From: Candidatus Bathyarchaeota archaeon
GTDB lineage: Archaea; Thermoproteota; Bathyarchaeia; Bathyarchaeales; DTEX01
DNA: 5,146 nt
NCBI GenBank assembly: GCA_003601695.1
Contig: PIYH01000086.1
Coordinates: 1 to 5,146 of the forward strand
Direction: 5' to 3'
This document shows, piece by piece, positions 1 through 4,538 of this stretch (position 1 is its first letter; each line of letters opens with the position of its first letter). A program made the position numbers and the translations under genes. A model generated the notes under the pieces. It saw nothing but the letters and a program-made list of their open reading frames with translations. It made no database searches and was not told the DNA's origin.

Positions 1-1
1 T

Positions 2-1768
2 CGAGCGATAACCGACATCGTCAGCATGATAAAGAAGAGAATAGTTATACGTTCAGATCCGCAGGCAAGACTAAATGAGGATGAAGCGAAAAAAATAATA
101 ATGAATATTCTTCCGTCGGAGGCTGAAGTTACAAATATCCTCTTTGATCCAAGCTTGGGAGAAGCAATTATAGAGGCTAAGAAGCCCGGATTAGTCATAG
201 GTAAGAACGGCTTAACGCTACAGGAAGTTCTTATGAAGACGCATTGGATACCACGCGTACTTAGAAGCCCGCCCATGACTTCTAAGATAATCGCTCATAT
301 ACGTCATTCTGTATATTCAAGAAGCAAAGAGAGAAGGAGGATCCTCAGGAATGTCGGCGAGAGAATATTTAGACCGCTGATCTATGAAGTTGGAGATATA
401 AGAGTAACGATGCTTGGCGGAGCTAGGGAAGTTGGCCGCTCAGCAATCCTCGTGGAGACTAGAGAGAGTAAGGTTCTCCTCGACTGCGGAATCAATCCCG
501 GTTCATTAAGGCCTTTTGAGGCCTTTCCCCGCTTCGATGTTAGCCAATTTGATCTGAGCTCCTTAGATGCGGTGGTTATAAGTCATGCACATTTAGATCA
601 CTGCGGATTTCTTCCATTTCTATACAAGTATGGATATGACGGGCCTGTTTACTGCTCGATTCCAAACTTAAGCCTCATGACTCTTCTGCAGCTAGATTAT
701 CTTGATGTCTTAACTAGGCAGGGTCTACCACCCCCATATGATCAAAAAGATGTACGAAGCAGCGTTTTACACACCATACCGCTGAGGTACGGCGTAGTCA
801 CAGATATAGCCCCCGATATACGTCTCACACTTCATAACGCTGGTCACATATTGGGCTCGTCGATAATTCATCTCCATATAGGCGAAGGCCTACACAACAT
901 AGTCTATACTGGGGACTTCAAATATGGAAAGACGATGCTACTTGAGCCCGCATCTACAAACTTTCCAAGAGTTGAGACGGTCATAACGGAAAGCACATAT
1001 GGCGCGCCGGAGGACGTGATGCCGTCAAGAAGCAAGGCTGAGAATAATCTGATTTCAATAATTAATGCTACGCTGAAGCGTGGAGGGAAAGTCTTAATTC
1101 CCGTTCCAGCTGTGGGCAGAGCTCAGGAGATCATGCTGATCCTCGACAAATACATGAAGCAAGGCGAGCTTTTGGAGGCACCGGTTTTCATTGAAGGGAT
1201 GATCTCAGAGGCTACAGCAATACATACGGCTTATCCAGAATACTTGTCTAGAGAAGTACGTAATGCAATACTAAACCAGGGAGAAAATCCATTTGAATCT
1301 GAGTACTTCACAATAGTTAAGCATCCCAGCGCTAGGGAGGAGATAATTGAGGAGCCACCGAGCATAATAGTTGCGACTTCCGGAATGCTTGAGGGAGGTC
1401 CAATAATAGAGTATTTCCAGCAATTAGCTCCTGATAAGCGGAACTCGATAATATTTGTCAGCTATCAAATTGAAGGAACTTTGGGCAGAAGGGTGCAGAA
1501 GGGGATTCCAGAAATCTCTATAATCAACTCTGAGGGGAAGATTAAAGTTATAAAATGCGAGTTAGAGGTTCATACAGTTGAAGGTTTCTCAGGGCACTCC
1601 GATAGGCGACAGATCATCAGATACCTACGTAAGCTCTCGAAACCAGAGAATATCATCATATGCCATGGAGAAAGATCTAAATGCATTAATCTCGCCAGTT
1701 ACTTAGCTAGGAAGTATAAAGTTAACGCCGTTGCTCCTGAAGCTTTAGAGACGATCCGACTTAAGTAG
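2..1768 (+). CDS. aCPSF1 / FttA: KH-domain metallo-beta-lactamase beta-CASP ribonuclease, 5'-truncated by window edge
   Basis: Archaeal homologue of the eukaryotic cleavage factor CPSF73. The family cuts RNA endonucleolytically (some members also 5'-3' exonucleolytically) and acts as the archaeal transcription termination factor FttA at U-rich 3' ends. Numbering from the ATG at 26: KH domain with GKNG at 59-62; metallo-beta-lactamase motifs D153, HAHLDH 187-192, H274 and D296; beta-CASP motif A E322 (TESTYG), motif B H524 (SGHSD) and motif C H547 (CHGE). All metal and catalytic positions are present, so it should be active with two zinc ions. The frame stays open to the left edge, and the eight codons before the ATG (RAITDIVS) run into the KKRIVIRSDP segment, which is internal in family members of about 630-650 residues. 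The ATG at 26 is therefore not the start, and roughly 55-70 N-terminal residues (first KH domain) are missing. The C-terminal ETIRL ending is family-typical. The stop lies inside the 3' end of the convergent sepF gene. Confidence 0.95.
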   Translation, partial: RAITDIVSMIKKRIVIRSDPQARLNEDEAKKIIMNILPSEAEVTNILFDPSLGEAIIEAKKPGLVIGKNGLTLQEVLMKTHWIPRVLRSPPMTSKIIAHIRHSVYSRSKERRRILRNVGERIFRPLIYEVGDIRVTMLGGAREVGRSAILVETRESKVLLDCGINPGSLRPFEAFPRFDVSQFDLSSLDAVVISHAHLDHCGFLPFLYKYGYDGPVYCSIPNLSLMTLLQLDYLDVLTRQGLPPPYDQKDVRSSVLHTIPLRYGVVTDIAPDIRLTLHNAGHILGSSIIHLHIGEGLHNIVYTGDFKYGKTMLLEPASTNFPRVETVITESTYGAPEDVMPSRSKAENNLISIINATLKRGGKVLIPVPAVGRAQEIMLILDKYMKQGELLEAPVFIEGMISEATAIHTAYPEYLSREVRNAILNQGENPFESEYFTIVKHPSAREEIIEEPPSIIVATSGMLEGGPIIEYFQQLAPDKRNSIIFVSYQIEGTLGRRVQKGIPEISIINSEGKIKVIKCELEVHTVEGFSGHSDRRQIIRYLRKLSKPENIIICHGERSKCINLASYLARKYKVNAVAPEALETIRLK

Positions 1769-2126
1769 AGGCTTTTCCCTTCCATATCTTTACGAATGAT
1801 GGAGTTATTATGATACGCTCCTCCCCAAGCTGCGCGATATCTCCATCTATCTGTTGAGTGAAATCGCAGAGCTCATTAACTGCCTTCTTCACATCCTCTA
1901 TGTTTCTCTCCGCCAGCTTACCGAGTCTTAGAATCACAATGCTCCCTGAGAGAACCTCATCTTTAATGGAATCTAATTCTTCTAAGGACTTAAGTATCCA
2001 AGCTTTAATGTAGATCTCCTTCGGAGGAGCTGAGTGCTTTGAAGAGCATTCCGGGGAATATGTGGACTTCTCTTCCCTCTTACCTAGAATCTTCCCGACG
2101 AGGCTCCCCAACCTCATGTTTCCCAA
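1761..2126 (-). CDS. sepF: SepF-like cell division protein (DUF552 family), FtsZ membrane anchor
   Basis: 121 residues. Archaeal SepF binds FtsZ and tethers the division ring to the membrane. Residues 1-17 (MGNMRLGSLVGKILGKR) form a short amphipathic, basic helix resembling a SepF membrane-targeting sequence. A low-complexity linker follows (about 20-35), then the SepF core (about 37-116) with IYIKAW, SGSIVILRLGKLAE, VKKAVNELCDF, DGDIAQLGEERIIITP and VKIW. This is the expected dimerising beta-alpha fold and usual length. The start is TTG at 2126: a Shine-Dalgarno AAGGAG (2140-2135) sits 8 bases upstream, whereas the in-frame ATG at 2117 is 17 bases away. Translation from 2117 would lose only three residues. 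It lies 65 bases downstream of the PUA gene on the same strand and has its own TATA-like box. No ftsZ is visible here, so its partner must be encoded elsewhere. Family assignment is confident; the FtsZ anchoring role is inferred from the family. Confidence 0.88.
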   Translation of the reverse strand: MGNMRLGSLVGKILGKREEKSTYSPECSSKHSAPPKEIYIKAWILKSLEELDSIKDEVLSGSIVILRLGKLAERNIEDVKKAVNELCDFTQQIDGDIAQLGEERIIITPSFVKIWKGKAST

Positions 2127-2140
2127 CAGTCCATCTCCTT
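2127..2140 (-). promoter_or_regulatory. Shine-Dalgarno that decides the TTG start of sepF
   Basis: Reading the minus strand, AAGGAG occupies 2140-2135, followed by an 8-base spacer and TTG at 2126. This is standard spacing and is the reason for preferring TTG over the in-frame ATG at 2117. An out-of-frame ATG at 2134 directly abuts the AAGGAG. It opens a six-codon frame (MDCWET) whose TGA overlaps the 2117 ATG. Confidence 0.6.
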
Positions 2141-2161
2141 GAAATGAAGAAGCCCGTTACG

Positions 2162-2172
2162 TCTTAAAAAGT
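2162..2172 (-). promoter_or_regulatory. Candidate TATA box of sepF
   Basis: The minus strand reads ACTTTTTAAGA. The T/A-rich core TTTTTAAG (2170-2163) lies about 40 bases before the TTG start. Transcription beginning about 25 bases downstream would give a leader of roughly 15 bases carrying the Shine-Dalgarno. The same T-run could instead help terminate the upstream PUA gene, so sepF may be transcribed alone or with it. Confidence 0.4.
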
Positions 2173-2191
2173 TAGTGCCTCACATTTAGGA

Positions 2192-2698
2192 CTATCGCTG
2201 AAGAAATTTCTTTATTAAGTTCCAAATGTCATCTCCCACATGATGAAGATTCTTAAAAGTCTTCCCTTTCTTCAAGTTTTTTAACTCCTCCGAGTTGTGT
2301 AGCGCTTGAGCTATCGCTAAGGCTTGTCTGTTTCGTTCATCAACGACGACTACTAAATCGTTCTTCTCAAATTCTCCATTAATCTCCACTATTCCAGGAG
2401 CCATAACATCCGCCCCGTTACACATATGTGGAACTGCCCCCATATCAACCACTACCTTCGGAAGGCTATTTATGTACCTGTCAAAGATGAGAGTTGGAAA
2501 CATTGCATTATCGGAGATCACAAGCATGGGAGCTCCATCTATAAAATATACGTTTCTTCCCTTTACGCTTACGACTTCTATTCTAGGCTTATGTCCAAAT
2601 ACTTCCTCGGTTTCTATTCCTAAATTCTCGGAAACTAATCGTAAAATGCGCTTTCTCTCTTTCTTTCTGAGGGGAAGACGTTTAATAGCCTTAGACAT
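2192..2698 (-). CDS. PUA-domain RNA-binding protein, MCT-1/Tma20-like
   Basis: 168 residues from ATG 2698. It resembles archaeal PUA proteins related to eukaryotic MCTS1/Tma20, which act with density-regulated protein/eIF2D-type partners in translation initiation and ribosome recycling. The N-terminus is very basic (KRLPLRKKERKRILR, 6-20), followed by a pre-PUA domain (about 25-78). The PUA domain (about 80-155) carries VVVDMGAVPHMCNGADVMAPGI (in pieces: VDMGA at 84-88, NGADVMAPG at 94-102), VVVVDE and a C-terminal KNLHHVGDDIWNLI (149-162). That tail is matched in MCTS1 by a similar NIH...DGLW segment. The frame stays open upstream to 2755, but that 19-residue extension is hydrophobic and unlike the family, and it would cover the TATA box. 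A TATA box about 27 bases before 2698 supports leaderless initiation there. It is divergent from the Lsm gene and followed by sepF on the same strand. The exact RNA target cannot be read from the sequence. Confidence 0.88.
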   Translation of the reverse strand: MSKAIKRLPLRKKERKRILRLVSENLGIETEEVFGHKPRIEVVSVKGRNVYFIDGAPMLVISDNAMFPTLIFDRYINSLPKVVVDMGAVPHMCNGADVMAPGIVEINGEFEKNDLVVVVDERNRQALAIAQALHNSEELKNLKKGKTFKNLHHVGDDIWNLIKKFLQR

Positions 2699-2777
2699 AA
2701 ACTTAAGTATAATCGTAAGACATATAAGCTTGCAGATATTTGATACAAAAAACACAGAGATATAAAGCTGATCGAAA
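2699..2777. promoter_or_regulatory. Divergent intergenic promoter region, PUA gene / Lsm-rpl37e operon
   Basis: These 79 AT-rich bases separate the two divergent start codons. The minus-strand box at 2721-2728 is clear. For the plus strand, CATATAAGC (2721-2729) on the opposite face would give a leader of about 27 bases. Other AT-rich candidates are GATATTTGA (about 2736-2744) and GATATAAAG (2759-2767), but the last is too close to the ATG at 2778 to direct a start upstream of it. TGATC at 2769-2773, complementary to part of the 16S rRNA tail, could be a weak ribosome site for the Lsm gene. Confidence 0.45.
2720..2731 (-). promoter_or_regulatory. TATA box of the PUA-domain gene (leaderless promoter)
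   Basis: The minus strand reads AAGCTTATATGT. The core CTTATATG (2728-2721) is centred about 27 bases before the ATG at 2698. Archaeal transcription starts about 25 bases downstream of the box centre, so the RNA should begin at or next to the ATG. No Shine-Dalgarno precedes that ATG, which agrees with a leaderless mRNA. Confidence 0.55.
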
Positions 2778-2996
2778 ATGGCGACTCAGGTCTTAGAGAA
2801 AAGCATTGGAAAGATAGTTCTGATAAGACTTAGGGGAGGCAAGAGTATAAGGGGACAACTAAAGGGCTTCGACCAGCACTTGAACCTTGTGCTGGACAAG
2901 GCAGAGGATATAACGGATAGCGACAACATTAAGGAGCTAGGTTTAATAATCGTCCGCGGAGATAACGTCATAATGATCTCTCCACCTCCAGAGTGA
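2778..2996 (+). CDS. Archaeal Lsm (Sm-like) RNA-binding protein
   Basis: 72 residues, the usual archaeal Lsm length. Sm-like proteins form homo-heptameric (sometimes hexameric) rings that bind U-rich RNA and take part in RNA processing and chaperoning, with links to RNase P and tRNA metabolism in some archaea. The Sm1 motif (about 11-42) includes GKIVLIRLRGGKSIRGQLKGF and then D32, H34 and N36 of the DQHLNLVL loop, which forms the base-binding pocket. Sm2 (about 55-68) has the hallmark VRGDNV (59-64). An in-frame TGA at 2769-2771 shortly upstream excludes a longer start. rpl37e follows after 7 bases; this Lsm-L37e pairing is widespread in archaea and suggests co-transcription and shared control with ribosome synthesis. 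Confidence 0.95.
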   Translation: MATQVLEKSIGKIVLIRLRGGKSIRGQLKGFDQHLNLVLDKAEDITDSDNIKELGLIIVRGDNVIMISPPPE

Positions 2997-3003
2997 TTAA
3001 GAA

Positions 3004-3192
3004 ATGGGAAAAGGAACACCTTCATTTGGGAAACACGCGGGAAAGACGGTTCATATACGTTGCAGACGCTGCGGAAGAAGAGCATATCATGTTAGGAGGA
3101 AGAGATGCGCGGCTTGTGGCTTCGGAGCCTCAAAGAAGATTCGAAGGTACTCTTGGCAGAACAAGAAAGTTAGTCGGGAGAGAATCGTTTGA
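3004..3192 (+). CDS. rpl37e: Large-subunit ribosomal protein eL37 (L37e)
   Basis: 62 residues, typical of archaeal L37e. It is a small, very basic zinc-binding protein of the large subunit, shared with eukaryotes and absent from bacteria. The N-terminus MGKGTPSFGKHAGKTVHIRC is diagnostic. The zinc ribbon uses C20-x2-C23 and C35-x2-C38, 11 residues apart, followed by GFGASKKIRRYSWQNKK, a conserved rRNA-contacting tail. The ATG lies 7 bases after the Lsm stop. A GTGAT (2993-2997), complementary to the 16S tail, overlaps the Lsm stop codon with a 6-base spacer and may drive coupled re-initiation. All four zinc cysteines are intact. Overlapping open frames in this stretch are shadows. Confidence 0.96.
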   Translation: MGKGTPSFGKHAGKTVHIRCRRCGRRAYHVRRKRCAACGFGASKKIRRYSWQNKKVSRERIV

Positions 3193-3211
3193 AAATGCTC
3201 TAGGAAGCCAG

Positions 3212-3230
3212 AAAATAGTTTAAATATGGC
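3212..3230 (+). promoter_or_regulatory. TATA box of the uS10 gene
   Basis: TTTAAATA at 3219-3226, preceded by a purine-rich stretch (GAAAATAG, 3211-3218) suitable as a TFB recognition element, is the best match to the archaeal consensus in this window. A start about 25 bases downstream gives a leader of roughly 18 bases before the ATG at 3265. uS10 therefore probably has its own promoter rather than relying only on read-through from the Lsm-rpl37e operon. The ribosome site before the ATG (GGCGGG, 3253-3258) is weak. Confidence 0.55.
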
Positions 3231-3264
3231 GATTAGAGTATTCATCTAAAACGGCGGGCTAAAT

Positions 3265-3573
3265 ATGGTTAGGAAAGCTAGGATAAAACTGACAAGTACC
3301 GACTACGTCAAACTTGAAAACGTATGTAGAGAGCTTAAGGAAATAGCGGAGAAAAGCGGTGTTAAAGTAAGCGGGCCAATACCGCTTCCCACAAAGAGAC
3401 TTCGCGTTCCAGTCATGAAATCTCCATGCGGAGAGGGGACGAAGACTTGGGATAGGTGGGAGCTCCGTATCCATAAGAGACTGCTTGATATTGATGCTGA
3501 AGAGAGAGTTATGCGGCGGATAATGAGGATGCGGGTTCCAGAAGAAGTCTTCATAAGCATAGAGCTCATCTAG
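3265..3573 (+). CDS. rpsJ: Small-subunit ribosomal protein uS10
   Basis: 102 residues, full archaeal length. uS10 sits in the head of the small subunit. The opening MVRKARIKLTSTDYVKLENV, the loop GPIPLPTKRLRVPV (37-50), the segment SPCGEGTKTWDRWELRIHKR (53-72) and the ending VFISIELI mark it as the archaeal/eukaryal type. In many archaea this gene follows the elongation factor EF-1A gene, but here the upstream neighbour is rpl37e. Its own TATA box suits that separate setting. It converges on the AN1-protease gene with only 21 bases between the stop codons, which include T-runs. No oddities are visible in the protein. Confidence 0.97.
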   Translation: MVRKARIKLTSTDYVKLENVCRELKEIAEKSGVKVSGPIPLPTKRLRVPVMKSPCGEGTKTWDRWELRIHKRLLDIDAEERVMRRIMRMRVPEEVFISIELI

Positions 3574-3584
3574 TCATATACTGA

Positions 3585-3596
3585 TTTTTCCGTTTT
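3585..3596 (+). terminator. T-rich terminator after uS10
   Basis: TTTTT (3585-3589) and TTTT (3593-3596) follow the uS10 stop by 11-23 bases, with no stem-loop before them. Archaeal RNA polymerase terminates at such U-rich runs, helped by aCPSF1/FttA. The second run overlaps the last codon of the convergent gene. Confidence 0.4.
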
Positions 3597-4404
3597 AGAA
3601 GAAGAGAAAGAGCACAAGCAGAATTAAGGAAATTATGAAACTAGCTGCCCAGATCATCTTGTTCCACCAGTAGATTTTAGCCCCGTCGAATATGCCTATT
3701 GGGATGAGATTCAACAGCGCTATCCATATGCTTAGCAGGGCTCCTAAAGCGATTTCCCTCGAAGAACATAAGGGATGAAGATATGCTAGGTAGAATAGAA
3801 ACGCTAAGACAATATTTGTTAAGGGACCTGCAAACGCTATCTTCCCAATGACTTTCTTATCCGCAACTCCGGCAACAACCACAGTTCCGGGTGCTACAAT
3901 CTTTAGGGGTGAGAAGATCGAGAGAATCGTCAATGAAACTCCAATTATATTTAATCTGAATTCAGCCCATAGGCCGAAGTGTTTAGCCGAGGCCTTATGT
4001 GCAAGTTCATGGGATATAAAGATGATCATGAAGAGAAGGGCTGAGCTGAATGCCACTATAGGAGATCTGATGATGAATTTCATCCAGTTGAATCCCTGAC
4101 CCCTCAGGGATAATCCAACAGCCATAACTGCCGCCGCTCCTATAATCAAGTGATAAATTTCAGTTATACTAGTCCATCTTTCCCGTCTAGTCTTAAATGG
4201 ATATATTATGGGAGACTCTTTAACTACACGTCTGGCAACCGATACGTGCCTCCGCTCAACTGGCGGAGGTGATCGTGTTCTAACTCTCCAAAGCTCAGGA
4301 CAATTATGATTCTCTGGAAGTCTATGATCCTCGCAGAAATATTGACCGCAGAAGGGACACTTGAATGGGAGTATAACTTCTTTGCCGCAGTAGTGACACT
4401 TCAA
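3595..4404 (-). CDS. AN1 zinc finger fused to a site-2 protease-like membrane metalloprotease (M50 family)
   Basis: 269 residues. The N-terminus is a complete AN1 zinc finger: C3, C6, C16, C19, C24, H27, H33 and C35 in standard spacing. A basic, proline-containing linker (about 40-78) follows. The rest is a polytopic membrane domain with hydrophobic segments near 82-100, 114-131, 150-166, 188-210, 218-238 and 250-269. It carries the intramembrane zinc-protease motif HELAH (132-136) and the second metal-ligand motif FDG (239-241, D240) after NLIPIG, as in site-2 proteases. Both active-site parts are intact, so it should be an active protease cutting membrane-embedded substrates, with the finger probably cytosolic and binding a partner. 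The start is TTG at 4404: it puts C3/C6 at the very N-terminus, there is no in-frame ATG, GTG or TTG between it and the upstream TAG at 4431-4429, and no strong Shine-Dalgarno is seen. AN1-S2P fusions occur in other archaea. The substrate is unknown and neighbours give no clue. Confidence 0.9.
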   Translation of the reverse strand: MKCHYCGKEVILPFKCPFCGQYFCEDHRLPENHNCPELWRVRTRSPPPVERRHVSVARRVVKESPIIYPFKTRRERWTSITEIYHLIIGAAAVMAVGLSLRGQGFNWMKFIIRSPIVAFSSALLFMIIFISHELAHKASAKHFGLWAEFRLNIIGVSLTILSIFSPLKIVAPGTVVVAGVADKKVIGKIAFAGPLTNIVLAFLFYLAYLHPLCSSREIALGALLSIWIALLNLIPIGIFDGAKIYWWNKMIWAASFIISLILLVLFLFF

Positions 4405-4495
4405 GTCTCTATCAACTTCTATACTTATCTAGTATTTCAGTTGAATATTAAGTAACTTAAATATTTGATTCTCAAAAACTAGATTAAGCAAAGCA

Positions 4496-4517
4496 TTTAG
4501 GACTGTTCAGTCTTAAA
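4496..4517. repeat. 22-base near-perfect palindrome at the nucleoside hydrolase promoter (candidate operator)
   Basis: Left arm TTTAGGACTG (4496-4505), two-base centre TT, right arm CAGTCTTAAA (4508-4517). Nine of ten arm positions are complementary; the exception is G4500 against T4513. The right arm runs into the TATA box CTTAAAAG. Symmetry of this size over BRE/TATA suits a dimeric repressor, but the regulator is not identified. Confidence 0.5.
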
Positions 4518-4520
4518 AGA
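4511..4520 (+). promoter_or_regulatory. TATA box of the nucleoside hydrolase gene (likely leaderless)
   Basis: CTTAAAAG (4512-4519) is centred about 24 bases before the ATG at 4539. Transcription would start at or next to the ATG. No good Shine-Dalgarno precedes that ATG, which fits leaderless translation. Confidence 0.45.
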
Positions 4521-4538
4521 GTCTCGGGTTTGGGATTC

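Larger units (their letters stand above)
4405..4538. promoter_or_regulatory. Divergent promoter region, AN1-protease / nucleoside hydrolase
   Basis: 134 AT-rich bases between the two divergent starts, with no convincing gene. Minus-strand TATA candidates are AAATATTTAAG (4466-4456), giving a leader of about 30 bases for the protease, and ACTTAATATTC (4453-4443), giving about 18 bases. For the plus strand the best box is CTTAAAAG (4512-4519). It overlaps a near-palindrome described separately. Confidence 0.5.

Noticed and set aside
508..529. Short tandem AGGCCTTT-like repeat
   Set aside because: Two copies inside the conserved aCPSF1 coding sequence (RPFEAFPRF), explained by codons.
2699..2755. 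N-terminal extension of the PUA protein from an upstream start at 2755
   Set aside because: It would translate the TATA box and add a hydrophobic 19-residue segment foreign to the family; ATG 2698 matches a leaderless promoter.
2426..2765. Two plus-strand open frames (2426-2623 and 2472-2765)
   Set aside because: Both lie antisense to the PUA-domain gene, show no recognisable motif, and the second runs across the divergent promoter.
2786..3085. Minus-strand open frame of 99 codons
   Set aside because: Antisense shadow of the Lsm and rpl37e genes, with no family resemblance.
2993..3223. Plus-strand open frame of 76 codons overlapping rpl37e
   Set aside because: Shadow frame; the 3004-3192 frame encodes an unmistakable L37e zinc ribbon.
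3259..3569. Two minus-strand open frames antisense to uS10
   Set aside because: No motifs, and they coincide exactly with a conserved ribosomal protein gene on the other strand.
3848..4099. Plus-strand open frame of 83 codons
   Set aside because: Antisense to the membrane domain of the AN1-protease, with no recognisable domain.
4265..4274. Perfect Shine-Dalgarno-like GGAGGTGATC on the plus strand
   Set aside because: The nearest following start, GTG at 4275, meets a stop after two codons, so no gene is served.
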